In this document: piece after piece, positions 38,075 through 51,509 of the stretch
Numbering within the stretch: position 1 is the stretch's first letter
How the letters are laid out: every line of letters starts with the position of its first letter
Source of the DNA: Siphlonurus alternatus
Taxonomy: Eukaryota > Arthropoda > Insecta > Ephemeroptera > Siphlonuridae
Assembly (NCBI GenBank): GCA_949825025.1
Contig: OX463778.1
Location: forward strand, 51,484,829-51,548,828
Length of the DNA: 64,000 nt
Reading direction: 5' to 3'
Program-made: the position numbers and the translations under genes
Notes under the pieces: generated by a model
The model's input: only the letters and a program-made list of their open reading frames with translations
Told to the model about the DNA's origin: nothing
Database searches by the model: none

Positions 38075-39590
38075 ATCAATTGTTAGAAAATATGTGTATC
38101 ATTGAAAAAAATTGCATATTATATTATTATGCACTCGAGCGTAAGATTGATAAACAGTTTTTTTTTCTATTCTATAATAATTAATATGTTTTCGCTGCTA
38201 ATTAAGAAAATAATACCTTCAACCACCGAACTCCACGCTTAGACATTACTGCAGTTTAATTGTAATGATAATATGCTGGATATTAGTGCAATAGTATGTA
38301 TTGCCAGCTCCAAAATAATTTCATCCTCTCAGACTAAGAAATAAAATTTGGTCAAATATTTGGATAAAAACTAGACGTTCTATTAAAAAAAAAATAATGC
38401 GCTTTTCGATCTTTATCATATTATATTACAAATATTATTTACGTGTTGCATGCAAATAATTTTATTTTTTAGTATCACATGATTTACGTTCATGATTGTT
38501 TTTATATAATTAATATATTATACTATATACAAATTTGGAATAAAGAAAGTTCTATATATAAACACACTCGATTCTTTTTAATCTATTAATTAATCTACGT
38601 AGTAATAAATGAAGATTATAAACTACGAGGCCAGAGGCTATCTCAAAGATTAATATAAATAATTGACGTAATTTTTCACGCAAAGAAATATGAAAGAGGA
38701 GCGCTTGCGTCTCTTCTTAATGAAATCTCTTACAGATAATTATAAATAATAATAATAAAAAAAGGCAAGCATAAGGCTTATGCCAAATATACCAATATTG
38801 TTGATAGTAGTTAATGTCTTGTCTTCATTGTCACAGTAGACAAATAGATATGTAGTTACTGTATTGTAAGAGTTGGCGCAATCGGTGCCAAGTACTGAAC
38901 AAACTGCAAAAAATTACGCGCGTCAGCGCAATTCACGTTGCAATCAAGGTTGTTTTATAAGGTTGCAAAATTCTCTCCTTCCGTTCAACTTTTTTTGTGT
39001 TTTTAAGAAATAAATATTGTACATTAAATCCCAACACTAAAAAGTATTTTTAATAGTGATTTTCCAGATTTAAGTAAAGCATGTCTTCATTTGTAGATGA
39101 CATTAATATGTAAGACGCTTTCGCATTCTTGAATTTGGCTCCAGGCTGTATAATGCGGTAAGTACTCATGCATAATAATATGGTACACGCAACCGTCCTT
39201 ATAATTTCGAAGTATCATAAGGTTCTCGGAATACTGCATGGTGTGATAATATATGTGTTATTTTTGTATATATTTTTTATTATTTTTATCACCGCAAAGG
39301 AATATTAAACTGTTCAATATGAGAAATTACGAATGACACAAAATAATTAAAATGATATACCTTAATTATATATAGTTTTAAAGGTCATGATAACTGAAAT
39401 TTCAGCATGCAATGATATAATATACAAATTACAAACTTATCACCTAAATGGACATTGTATATAATTTTTGTTTGGTATATATGAAATTAATGATTTAATT
39501 CGGACATTGAAATCACCAAGAAGCAAATTTAACTCCTTATATTTATATATTTCCCCTTTAAAATTTGGAGATGTAATTAATGTGAGTGCA
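38075..39590. other. AT-rich non-coding stretch
   Basis: No gene or bounded repeat was seen. Scattered A/T runs only. Confidence 0.45.
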
Positions 39591-39740
39591 GCTGGCACGG
39601 CGCCTGCACAAGTGGGGCAGTCAGTGGCGCGCGGTGGTCAGCTGGCCGCCTGCCTGCCCCGCCCCCTCCTATAGGCACCAAAGGTACTGCACTGGAACCA
39701 CCGCGAGTTGCGCCATCAATCACTGACTCACCTCTCTCAA
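39590..39740. promoter_or_regulatory. GC-rich pocket with E-boxes and a GC box
   Basis: It carries several CAGCTG E-boxes and CCCCGCCCCCTCC, a Sp/KLF-like box, inside A/T-rich DNA. Frames are short and without splice support. Confidence 0.25.
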
Positions 39741-40668
39741 TTATAGTCTAGTACACTCAAACCAACATTAAGTGGCAGACTTCCAACGTTTAAATCCCCT
39801 GTTTACAGTATATTTTTATAAAAAACATGAAAATATATTTCAAGTAGACTTCAAAGCTAGTCGTGTGTAGACACTTAATTACGTTACTTAGAATACTCCT
39901 ATGATACATCAATTTTTAATAAAATAATATTTTAGAATTAAAATAAATAAAATGTAGTAAACAATTAATTTTGTTTACAAAAAATTAGTTGGACAGGTAT
40001 AAGACTCGTATAAACTCGATCTAACTATGCAGGGCTATCATGGATTATTATATTATAAGTATAACCCTGCTCATAACTTTATCACAATTAGTTAGAACAA
40101 AAAGCACGTGAATTGATGAATTAAGAAATTGTTCTTATCCGTAAACGCAATGGAGTTATATTACAGTCCGCTTGTTCTTGTCGAAAAACTCTTAGATATG
40201 ATGGAATTGTTGTAACATTTTCATTAATTAACAAACATATTTTAGTAAAAACATATGATTTTATTATTTAATTCTATCGTGATTAAAAAAAAATATTTAG
40301 TTGTAGAAATACAACAAAAATTACAGTCATTGCAATACTTCCTATATAATCCAACTTAAGAATGAATATATCTCAAAATATTCAAGCATTGTCTTTAAAA
40401 TATGCTCTGTGGAATTTTAATAAAAAAATTATTATATTATACATATAATAATGCAAATGAACGATATATAATACAGTTTATAATATCTAGTACACAGAAG
40501 TACACGATATAAAAATTTATATAATAGAGGTACTACAGTTTTGTTCCTAGATATAATAGATTATTAAGATATTTTGTATATCTTTTGTTCCAGTTCTACT
40601 GTGGTCCTATATCTGTCATGCAAAAATAATGTTGTTCTCATATATGTTAGAAGGCGTGATATGATTTC

Positions 40669-40888
40669 CTAGAGTCGTGATGGGGGCTGAGACACGATGC
40701 CTTCCTCATCATCACCACGCGGCGGCGACGGACCAAGCCTGCTGCCTCCAAGCTTCCTCCTCTTCAGGTCGCGTTTGACCTCGATCCCAGTGACACACAT
40801 TCGGCCCTGTACTACGGAACACCCGCAGACCGGACCCTTTTGTTTAACCCCTGGCATTTATGTAACACAACGTTACAACTATGCGTAG
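40669..40888. other. GC pocket open on both strands
   Basis: The plus frame starts at an ATG (40697) with MPSSSSPRGGDGPSLLPPSF. The minus frame starts at an ATG (40857) and contains GIEVKRDLKRRKLGGSRLGP followed by an acidic patch. Each is about 62 codons. The minus frame, with its basic cluster, reads more like protein. Neither has firm splice sites. Confidence 0.2.
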
Positions 40889-40889
40889 C

Positions 40890-43790
40890 AGAGCAGTATG
40901 ACATCAGGGGTAAAAAAAATATATAATATACTTTTTACATTGCATATATCGCCTATTGTGAATAAATAAATGTAATATGTATTTAGATGAAAATCTAGAC
41001 TAAAATGTGTATTTTTTTTTAGATTCAATGAATAAATGTAAATAAAAAATAAAATACAAAAAATATAATCAATATTTAATCAAATACTGCACTTGTATTT
41101 TCAAGATTATGATTGTTGTAAAATAAATGGATCTAACAATATTGGAAGATACTTTATAAGTGCATGCATAAGGAAATCCAGAAAATCCACACACTTCAGG
41201 GTTTGCGAACAGGTCTCATGTAAATAAAATATAAACACAAAATTATTACATTCTTGCTAGATATGAAGATGTAATGGAGACGTATGTTAATGAATTATCC
41301 CCCCCCCCCTCCCCCAAATGTCAAAGACGTATCCCCCAAAGACGTTAAAAAATGAGATTTATTTCATGCAGCCATGGTTTACACAAATATTGAAATACTT
41401 TTACTTGGAACATTGCTCGCGTTTGTGTAATCTGGCCTCCTGCTGCAAACACCGACCTAAATATAGCTGAATTCCCGCAGGATCTCAACCAGCAGAAGCG
41501 CAGTGTCTAACGGTCTCACGTTAATATTTAGTTTAGTCGGCTAAACGTCACGTTTCAATTATAAATTTTTAACAATATTTGTTATATAATAATAAAATCA
41601 ATTAATTGAATTCCTGATTTAATTTGATGCAATGATTTTCTTTCATGTTTGATTGAACTTGTATAATAATTTGTATGCTACAGTGAATATCAATAAAAAA
41701 TGTAACGAATTTATCTTTAATTTGTTATTTTTCACACAAAAATGCAACAATCACCGATTAATATTAAAATTATGAACTAACCTGCCAGGGGGTCTTCAAA
41801 TAACACCACTTAATTAACCTAAACTTAGCCTTAGACTGTCTTAGCGCAACAATAAAGAATACGCTAAGAGTGTCTTAATTTTAGGATTGTTGTAATTTGT
41901 GTTATTTGAAGACCCCCCAGCAGGTATACAATACAATTCACGATGCAAGAAGAACCTATATTTAATTATAAACATAATAATCCAACGATGATCAATATAA
42001 AATACATTTCGGGACATCACGATTGTTACCCCTGCTCTGTGGGTACTATATATACTATACAGTCTATGAAGGCATGGTCAACTTGAACTGTAGGGGGTGG
42101 CTGCCTCCCTTCAAATTGCAAATCCGCATACCTTTATCTCTGTAGCAAATCAGGCAAAGGTAAAGTTCATGCTGTCCCGAGGTATGTACTTCTTATTGAT
42201 GTTTTCAGTCATGCAATATATCAAAAGTCAAGAAAGAAGAGAGAAAGGTTATTAAAGTCACGGTATATATTAATATACACATATACAATTTTATATACCG
42301 TGATTTACCTGTGCCTGCTTACTATATAGCCAACAGAGAGTGCACGATGAATATGTAAAGTAGGTAGGTTGGTTGGTTGTATGGTTAAGTATATAGTGTT
42401 CTCCAAATGCAACGTTGCCATATAGTGTTAGTGGGTCACTGCACTTTGCCCTTGGCTAAGATCAAGACAAAAGCTAACTTTACGATACTAATTTTATATG
42501 CACTTTATCATTAGGGTTATTACAAACAAGAATATAATATACATAGCTTTTGCTCTATAAGTTAATACATATGCCTACTTTGCATTGTTCTAATTATACA
42601 GGGTCATGATCAAGGACTAGCAAGCAGTCTTAGTGCAGGGATCTAGGACACCTTATCTTTTATACCACTATCTCAAATATATACGTTATAAATATGCAGC
42701 TTCCTTGTAACTAAGGTTTATTGTCAAGGGTGGAAAAATATTTTTGTTTAACTGCAAAAAGTATATAATCATAAATTTATAATAATATGGAGCATGGTTT
42801 TGTTTTACGATACACTCTGTAACTATTTATGTATTATTTTGATTAAAAATAGTAATAATTAATAGTTAAATTCATACAATTTTTAATACATTTGTAGATA
42901 CTGTACATTACAATATGAACATTTTTAAATTAAAATTTTTGGCTTTATTATATAGCGTTTCAGTTTATATTTTATTATTATTATTATTATTAGACAACTC
43001 CTTAATTATTCATAATCTAATACAAGATTAATTATATTAAAACATACATTATTCATCTCAGCGATCCGTATTTCATGTGTAATTATATTAAGGTACAAAA
43101 AGTACTCCTCATGTATGTACTATAGACTATAGTACATATATGATCTATAGTGCTTGCACTCACGAGTGACGAAGATTACATATTTTGAATTGCTCTAATT
43201 CACAGCTGTAAGTCAAAATGTCTGCTCGAAAAATACAATTTTCTAGTTCTATAGTGCTAAAGATAATTAGATAACCTAATTATATAGACTACCTAACACA
43301 GACATGAGTGATACGAATCAGCAAAAACAATTAAAATTTGTTGTTGTTGTTGTGATTTTAATGTGATAACGTAAAGCGTAATCATTTATATGGATATAAA
43401 AAACTAGTTATTTTATCGTGATTTTATCATATTTTAACTTCTTTTATAAGGTAGCAAGGAGAAAAATAAAATCAAATACAATATAAACAAAAACCATAAA
43501 AAAAATAAGCGTATATAGAAAGAATTCGTTTACAAAACATTTCATCTTTTCAACATTAAAGCTACCGCGATATTTTTACCCTACGCACCCTATATAGATA
43601 ATATATACAGTACAACTTAAAAGTTCAACAAACTTTAAAGTGTTGAGAAAAATCTTTGAAAAAGCTACAGAACGGTATTGTGCATGCATTATAAAAACGT
43701 GTGTAGACGGGGTGGGGTGAATAATGCATTACTGTTGTATATATTAGCAAAGGTACTGCTATCTACAGGTAAATAAATCCCTTCTTTTCT
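40890..43790. other. AT-rich stretch with a small fold-back element and short palindromes
   Basis: It contains the 144-bp element at 41781-41924. A 12-base hairpin (TCACGGTATATA and its complement) lies at 42258-42303, and a near-perfect palindrome built on ATGTACTATAG at 43115-43137. A C-rich patch lies at 41301-41340. No gene was found. Confidence 0.4.
41781..41924. mobile_element. 144-bp inverted-repeat element
   Basis: Arms of 26 bases, CCTGCCAGGGGGTCTTCAAA on the left and its near complement on the right, share all but two positions. A second inner pair of related segments (CTTAGACTGTCTTAGCG and CGCTAAGAGTGTCTTAA) suggests a nested fold. No target duplication is visible. Confidence 0.6.
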
Positions 43791-43796
43791 CCACAG

Positions 43797-43840
43797 ATGA
43801 ACCGCAATATTTTGAATATAAACAAAAGAATTTCAAATAA
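43797..43840 (+). other. candidate short terminal exon
   Basis: A very good acceptor, CTTCTTTTCTCCACAG, is followed in one phase by EPQYFEYKQKNFK and a stop. Another phase starts at an ATG directly after the acceptor. No donor partner is established. Confidence 0.2.
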
Positions 43841-43911
43841 GACACGAAGGTTGTAAAATATTTTGGTCATGGTACCTTAATGTGACCTAGATTACCTGTG
43901 GGAGTGACACA

Positions 43912-43912
<1 letters not shown>

Positions 43913-43944
<32 letters not shown>
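43913..43944. repeat. 32-base poly(A) tract
   Basis: An uninterrupted A run; may be a retroposon tail, but no element upstream is recognised. Confidence 0.95.
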
Positions 43945-43945
<1 letters not shown>

Positions 43946-44117
43946 ACCCTTCCTTTGACTAAATTTAAAAGATAGGTTTTTGACCTTACAGGTAAACCAC
44001 CATAAAACTCTTTTTACCTTTTTGGCATCTTAAAGATATACTGTTATAGAAATTCAATGAAAGGTGAGCAATATTTGGCGATGTAAAACGGTGAACTGTG
44101 TACTTCTTACCTCAAAG

Positions 44118-44174
44118 TAAATTCGTCTTGCTTGACGTTTGATCTAGACCACCAAAACCCACGGGAAAATACAG
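44118..44174 (+). other. candidate exon with consensus donor
   Basis: Acceptor ACTTCTTACCTCAAAG and donor ATACAG|GTGAGT enclose a 57-base block with one fully open phase reading NSSCLTFDLDHQNPRENT. The donor is a textbook match. On the opposite strand a 75-codon frame (44144-44371) is also open, so orientation is uncertain. Confidence 0.2.
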
Positions 44175-45655
44175 GTGAGTGTGAATAAGATCCAACTAAA
44201 GAAGTTTAGTGTGTCCAAATCTTGAGGGTTGTTTGTATGTATGCGGTCATCAACTTTTGAAAATGTCTTAAATATTTTTTTGTATGTTTGCAAAACATGT
44301 CTAAACAGTTTATCAATGTTGTGCGTATAGTAATAAATTATAAAGGTTTCATTATTTACAAATTCCAGCAAGATATTTCCGTCGATTGCAGAGAAGTAAA
44401 TTTATGTAAAACACTATCAATATTGTATCGAAACGGAGGAAGGAAAAATTGTCAATATTTATTTTAGTTTTTATCACGAAAAAAGTGCTCTTTTGCACAA
44501 AACTGCATTTTTAATTTTATAAAACTGGAAAAATTTTACCAAACTTGAAAAAAAATTGAAACAGTCCTAGCTAACTTTTCAAAAATAGTTTTTTCTTTCC
44601 ATTTCATTTTTTTTTTTTTTTTGCATTTTTGGCAATGAAACTTCTTGATTCGTGAACTTTTGAAGTCAGAATGTAGCAAGGTACAAATTAATTAGTAAGA
44701 CTGGAGATCCGGCGATAATCTAACTAATAATTTAAATCATATGTAAAAAAAAAGGAACTCAAATAGGAGACATGCTGTAATAGTTATAGTCTACGCCGTT
44801 CGTGATTTTTTTTTTTCATTTTTATTGAAAGGTTTAATTTTATTTTTAATGTAATAAAAAAATCATACTTTATGTACCAACGACTGTATATTGGGCAGTA
44901 TAGTTCTTGTTTATGTACTCTTATTGCAAATATATATATTTTTTTTAAATCTTAAGACACGTTTTGTTTTCAATGGAATCTATAATCTATGATAATCATT
45001 CAACCAAATCATCATAATTATTATCATTCTTTGTAATTTCCTACATTATCAACAATTTATAAGTACTTAAATACGAATAAATTACGCTATTGATGTGTGT
45101 GCAGATGAAACGAGAGGATGGTCGATATGTCAATAAAAATGGATACGTGACGATGTGCCCATTCTTCGTAGCAAAGGGCGTGGACACCTTTAATACAAAA
45201 CTAGCTTCAATGTTACAGTTAATATAATTTTTTTATATTTCACGCTCTGAGAGCCATGGCATCAATGTCTGTAAGAATGTATGTCCTACACTCAATCGTG
45301 TTATGTTATCTATACAGCAGTTTAAACCATTGATGATATGAACATAATTTATTGCATGCTTATTGCTAAACTAAATTTCAGTTAATAGCAATGTAATTGT
45401 CCATGTTATATTTTGTGTAATTTTATTAATTTTTATTACTCCTCAATTAAAGTAATAAATTTGTTTTGTAATTATTTGTAACAATTCATTACAATTTTAT
45501 TGAGCTACTTTTGTAACTTGAATAAAATTTTAATTATCACTATGAAATTTTTGTTAGGGATATTTAATTTTATTAATATGGGTTAGTTAAATTAAATAGA
45601 CCTTGCATGATATTATATCTCATATTATTTATACTTAACAAACTGGAACCATTAA

Positions 45656-46121
45656 AGGTGAACTGAAGGGATTGCTTTTTTTCCCCTTTAGGGAACCTTA
45701 TATTACCTATCCCATCCATCTGCACTAATTTTTTCATGGCTGATACTTATTGTGCTGCTGTAGGACAATTAGTGAAAAAGTGAAGTTGTGACGTATTAGC
45801 GACGGTTGGTTGACTTAAAACTCGCCGCCGTGAAAAAACACACGAGCGACCGCGGAAACTGCCGAGAGAGTGGCGATCGCGAGCCGATCGCCGCTCCCTC
45901 GGCAGTTTCCGCGGTCGCTCGCGGTCGCTCGTGTGTTTTTTCACGGCGGCGAGTTTTAAGTCAACCAACCGTCGCTAATACGTCACAACTTCACTTTTTC
46001 ACTAATTGTCCTACAGCAGCACAATAAGTATCAGCCATGAAAAAATTAGTGCAGATCATGGATGGGATAGGTAATATAAGGTTCCCTAAAGGGGAAAAAA
46101 AGCAATCCCTTCAGTTCACCT
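45656..46121. mobile_element. 466-bp near-perfect giant hairpin, TTAA-flanked
   Basis: TTAA flanks both ends (45652-45655 and 46122-46125). The two halves are almost perfect reverse complements from AGGTGAACTGAAGGG to CCCTTCAGTTCACCT. The differences seen are a 10-base duplication (GCGGTCGCTC) and a three-base insertion in the right arm. The small centre is itself palindromic around GGCGATCG. The inner arms are unusually GC- and CpG-rich for this DNA. The mirrored 73-codon frames on the two strands are a consequence of the symmetry. A transcript would fold into roughly 220 bp of dsRNA. Confidence 0.9.
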
Positions 46122-46460
46122 TTAAGCTATAGCAAGAAACCTTCAACTTCCGGACGTGATTACACGCAATCTAGCCATATAAATCATAATAATATGCATC
46201 ATATCATATATATGGTCAATGAAATCACATATAATACATATATTATAATTTAAATACAGTTTACAATAATAATCATATGTGAATCATACACATGCATGTG
46301 GTTGGTATATATCAATATTAAAAATTAGACATAAGTTGTAATTTATTTATAAATAGTAAAAATCCTGTCCACAGCATGTATTATAAAACTTTTTATAATA
46401 TACCTTTTTTCAAGAGTTCAATTATTATTTTTGATGTTAAAAAAATACAAAAATTTTCAG

Positions 46461-46526
46461 CCTGAAGAGAATTATGATGAGTCAAGCGAGGATCTTATGC
46501 CAAAAAAAAAAAAAAAAAAAAAATAA
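46461..46526 (+). other. candidate acidic terminal exon ending in polylysine
   Basis: After the acceptor AAATTTTCAG a phase-0 frame reads PEENYDESSEDLMP, then seven Lys codons from a 22-base A run, and a TAA stop. Acidic-then-polybasic termini occur in real proteins. However, the A run could also be a retroposon tail, and its length may vary. Confidence 0.25.
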
Positions 46527-46893
46527 GTGGATTGGTTAATCATATAATAATAATATATATTGGGGAAAGGGGGGAGTGCATGTAAATTGAATCCAAAATT
46601 TTTAAATCGGGAAGAGGAAGAAAGAAAAAATATTCCCAACGAATTTCACAGTCAGGCAGTCATAACGTCAAATTTGTGGTAAATTTTATTGGCATTTCAA
46701 ATTTGGCAGTAAATAATCTCAGGTATATATTCTATGTAACGTTGAAACGCAATTTTTGAAGATTGCATAAATCCCAGGTTTATGACACCTTCGAGCGTTC
46801 ATGCAGGTAAGAGATAGGGGGGTCGACAACTCATCTCTCAAGCGATGAGGCAAAAGAGGTAAGAATAAGATTCTAATACAATGTGCCACAACA

Positions 46894-46930
46894 ATGGCGC
46901 CTGCAAAAATCCATAGAAGAGCAAGCGCAG
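46894..46930 (+). other. candidate initiator exon with strong donor
   Basis: ACAACAATGGCG is an excellent start context. The frame MAPAKIHRRASA ends at GCGCAG|GTAAGA. Two further GTAAGA donors lie just upstream, at 46807 (CATGCAG) and 46859 (AAAGAG). The minus strand is also open here with a hydrophobic frame (MVLPALALLWIFAGAIVVAH). Confidence 0.25.
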
Positions 46931-47578
46931 GTAAGACCATTTTGTTAAGTCATAAAGTAGTTAAAAGTAGAGTATGTCTCCACCCGGCAACGAGACTCAT
47001 CGATATGAAATATATTCCTACATTAGTATACCTTTTATGCCATGTAAAATGTATCGGGAATTATGTAGTAGATAATATTTAAGAACCGTAATACTGTATT
47101 ATTTGATAAGCTTTGATTATATGCAGTTTATAAATAATTTATATTAAACCAAAATGCACATAATATAATGCTTACCTTAATCCGATTTATTTTAAAACTA
47201 TAATAATATATTATAATATGTTATGTTGAAATTGCAGATACATCTATGGAACCTGATGTGAAAAAATCCTCCACATAAAAGAGACATTAAATTTAATTAT
47301 TTCAGTATTACAGATTATTTACATTTCGAACTAAAAAATTATAACGTCTTCATTTAACTATGTTTGTTTAGACACTAATATATACATATAATTAAAGGCC
47401 AGCGACCTCTTAAATTTTAAAATTCATGTGTGGAAATCAGTTTTTTTTTAACCACCAGCATAAAATGCACATCTTTTTTTTTATTATTAAATTTAACTTT
47501 TACTAAAATGATGTGACTTTTTATTTTTTAAAAAAATAAGGTTAATATTGTATGTAGAATAATATTTACAAATAACAT

Positions 47579-47899
47579 ATGGGTACAGAGGCCACAGGTG
47601 GTATAAGAAATTGTATGCTTACAAATTGGCATAGTTGCAGTGCAAGTGATTCAGCTGGTCGCACTGCTGGGAAGAAAGTCTTTGCTGCTGTTGTTGATAT
47701 TATTTGTACCGCTATGTTCACGCTATACTGTCAGCCATCCATCCGTACCACCTCGACAAAAATTATTAAAGTCTCCTTCCATTCATTAAAGTCAAGCCAA
47801 GCATATATATTTGACGTTAAAATTCAAAATGTTGTATTAATTCCATTTATTTCTTCTTACAATCATATTTTCATTTACATAATATATGATAAGGTTTAA
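47579..47899 (+). other. 106-codon ORF, N-terminal half protein-like
   Basis: An ATG opens MGTEATGGIRNCMLTNWHSC, followed by SASDSAGRTAGKKVFAAVVD and a hydrophobic A/T-derived tail. It lies 0.65 kb downstream of the candidate initiator exon. No family is recognised. Confidence 0.2.
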
Positions 47900-50420
47900 A
47901 TAGGACAAGTCAGTACATATTTATAACACATACGTCAAATTTTGCTGATGGAAAATTACATATTCCCAGCCTAAAATATTATAAAATTATATTATAATAA
48001 TTATATTTGAGTAATACTAAGGATTTGTACCTAGCATTAAAATTTAGCAAAAATATAATTTATAATTTTTACTTAATAATTATATATGCAGTTTGTATCA
48101 CGAGCTAAAGCTACTGTATTTTTCACTACCTCTGTAGCTAAGGTTTAATGATTTAATTTATTGACACATGCTGTACTATAATTTATAATAATAATAGGTT
48201 ATTTAATATAAATTTCAAGCTGTATTTATTTATGTTAAATTTTGTTACGTTGCCTACAGTTTATTAAATTGTTGTTTTTTGGTCGTAAATTTAAATTTAT
48301 ATAAAAAAATTAAAAATTACCTAATTACTAGTCCATTTGAAGCTCCATTGTACATAGATATACATCCAGTTCTACATATTGTTAAAATGTAACCTATACC
48401 GGCTGCATGTTATTTACAAGGTTCATCAGTAGAACAACGAGCACCTTTTATGATTGTTGGAGTGTCAAAAGCAATTTCTACTCGAGTATTTATTTTTTTG
48501 TTATTTCCATTTAGTATAGACTTAAATCACATTACAATTATTACAATATCCATAGCCCTAAGCTACTTGTATATACATAATAATTTACTATGTACCATGT
48601 ATAATAAATTCCAACTTGCAAGTCTCATGTTATAGTATTTTACAATTACAATTAAAAATGTCTATTTTTTCCTTGGAATGGAAATTAATATGAATTAACA
48701 TTTTTTTTACTTTTTATGTTTTTAGTTTTTTCTAAAATAAAACTCCTTCATAGCTGTAGATAATAAAAGTTAGGCATTCAATCAAAGTATAATATAAGAA
48801 TATTGCTTATAATTATTATTTAACTGTATGCAGTTGTAAGCTATCTCTAGATGTATTTCAGATTTTCAGAATCAATTAAGACGTCCAAATATAGCATAAA
48901 AACAAACTATATGGACAAATTAATATAAAGTCTCATATAATTTTATAAAGCAAGTGATGTATTAATTTATGTAATTTTTAAAACTCCTTGTTTTTGGTCG
49001 AAACTTAAATTTCACCCAAACATATTTCAAAGTAAACTTCCGGAGTAAATCTCGGTATAACATGCCGTCTTGAAGAGCCCACGAGGACATGCTCGGATGG
49101 CTCGCAGCTCGAAGCGACCCAGTTAGCAAAGTAGGCAACCAACACAACCGCGCACGAGGACCACGTTCTGATTATTAAAAATGATTTTTTTTTATAACGT
49201 TTTTAAATTCTTATAACTTGTATACATTTTTTATGTAGTATAACCATTAAATATATATTAAAGATTACTTAAGATTAAAAAATAAAAGTAGAATAAATTT
49301 TAATTTTAATATTAAGCATATATTTTTAGAAATAAAATTAGGGCAATGGGACAGAATGACTTTTTTTATAGTCTAATAACTAATAATACAATTTCATAAA
49401 AAATATGCTAGATATTTTATGTTATTTTCGTTATTATATACATGTTATAAGTATGTACACTTTAGGCTTAAATTATGGTGTTGCAAATTAATTAATGATA
49501 AATAAATAAAACTTTTTTTACATCTATAATAATATAGCGCTAGGTTTTTAAAAATATTAATGATAAAGCTTAATTGACTACAACAATTGTTATAAAAAAA
49601 ATACAACTTCATATCTCCAACTTTAATGTCATTGTTTAATAACGCAATTCTCCATTACATAACGAGATTGCAAAACAATATACAACAAAATGTCAAAATG
49701 ATAAAACAATAAAGCATTAAAATTATCATGTAAAATTGTAGATTCAAAATGTACAGAAATCATGCCATGGTAAAAGCTTAATTGTAAGTAAATATAATAT
49801 ATAATTATATATATACTAAAAATTAAGTAGCGCATTTAAATTACCTGCAAGATTGTCTAAATTTTAATAATTAAATGAATGCTCTTACTCTGTATAATTG
49901 TAAATAGATTTATTATACTGTTGTGAGTTATTGATCACTGCATATGAATTTAATTGCTTGATAATTAACATGAATTAACGCCACTTGTGAAAATTATGCA
50001 TTTCATGAGACTGCAGCTGAAGTGAGTAAAGTTATCAAAATGTATAGAGAAAATTAGAGAGGGATTTAAAAAAAATTATCAAATCATAAAAATCATGATA
50101 AATATTTATGATTATTTTAATTATTTTATTTTGCGAGATAATATACTGTATATAATATATATGCACAGTCTATATAAAACAGAATTAATAAAGACGTAGA
50201 GAGCATGCGTCAACCGTTAATAATGAAGGTTGAGAGGCACATTATGCATCATTCTATGTATGCAGTAACTTAATCAAAGGACAATATGAGTAATTACATG
50301 AATTAAAACAAGCAATTGTTCTACGTACATGAGAATCAGTACAATCTCTCACGATCGGGAATAATGGAAATATAAAGTACATCCAGGGGACGTTAAATCC
50401 ATATTATTATTATTGTCTCG
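47900..50420. other. AT-rich non-coding stretch
   Basis: A small GC pocket at 49020-49170 has a minus-strand frame with MSSWALQDGMLYRDLLRKF but no splice support. The rest shows nothing. Confidence 0.4.
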
Positions 50421-50426
50421 TCACAG

Positions 50427-50492
50427 TTTCACCGCCGTATGGAAAGAAAAGAAGGCAACAGTTTTGATGCGTGGACGTTATGTATTATTTAG
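50427..50492 (+). other. candidate short terminal exon
   Basis: A decent acceptor, TATTGTCTCGTCACAG, is followed in phase 0 by FHRRMERKEGNSFDAWT and, four codons later, a stop. Support is limited to the acceptor and the composition. Confidence 0.2.
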
Positions 50493-51068
50493 CAAACAGA
50501 AAATTATTATTACATAATGTACCGTCTCATGCACTATAGTTGCTAGACCCCCCTCTTCGCCCTCTCACCCCCTCAGCTTTTAGAGATATTTTGAGATAAT
50601 ATAAAATGTAGCGGAGTCTATAGCCAGCAAGCCAGAACCATTATGATAGTAATGAACTCTACTAATTTAATGGAATCACCCATATAAAAAAAGGCGTGAA
50701 AATGCTGGTAATTGGAGATGCGGTAGTCCAGAAAGATATGAGGGCAGGTGCATTGAGTGTCATATGCAAGTACATTTTCATTATGTAAAAATATTGTCGC
50801 ATAGGCTTCATTATAATATTAAAGATATCTGCATGCGTTTAGATGTTCTCTGTGTAGTACAAATAGGCCCTCATTATTTATTATTGATATATAATAAGTC
50901 CTTTTTTTAATGTGACCTCCTCATCTTGTGCCAAATATAATCAATTTGACTCTCATAATCATTCAGTATTTTAGTTTTTTTTTATCAATTTTATCATGTG
51001 GTGTACATTGATTTAACTTAAAACACATAATATTTGCATTAATTCATAGTTCATTGTAATGAGTCACT

Positions 51069-51072
<4 letters not shown>

Positions 51073-51127
<55 letters not shown>
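51073..51127. repeat. (AT)n microsatellite
   Basis: About 55 bases of perfect alternating AT. Confidence 0.97.
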
Positions 51128-51128
<1 letters not shown>

Positions 51129-51159
51129 CTGTTTAATAACAATAATATTTGGTAGCAGC

Positions 51160-51340
51160 ACCGCCACATTAAAAGTGAGTCTTCTCGATGCCCGTGATAA
51201 AGCTATAGGTCTGCAGGAGTCCTCCAATGTTGGGACGCGGTGACGTCACTAGGGAAGAGAAAGCGTGAACCAAGCCGAGTTAGCGACCCCACCGCAACAG
51301 CCGCGGGCCCTCCTCCATCCTTACCGTTCGCAAAAGGAAG
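51160..51340. promoter_or_regulatory. GC-rich pocket with CRE palindrome
   Basis: The palindrome TGACGTCA at 51241-51248 is a perfect cAMP-response element. It sits in a CpG-bearing pocket with CCGCGGGCC. No open frame with splice signals fits, so a promoter or enhancer core is most likely. A second CRE lies at 5788-5795. Confidence 0.35.
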
Positions 51341-51509
51341 ATTTTCCAACTAATCAATGTAATTTTATAACGTTTATTTCCTATATATGACGCATATTAA
51401 AGAAAAGGTAATATATGTAATTTACATGTCATGATATTCAAAGTTTTTTTTTTATTATTTTTATTTTTTTGGGAGAGGACGAAGCAATGATTGTGTTTTA
51501 GCATATTAA

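Noticed and set aside
45747..46027. Matching 73-codon ORFs on both strands
   Set aside because: They are mirror translations of the giant hairpin; the palindrome explains both.
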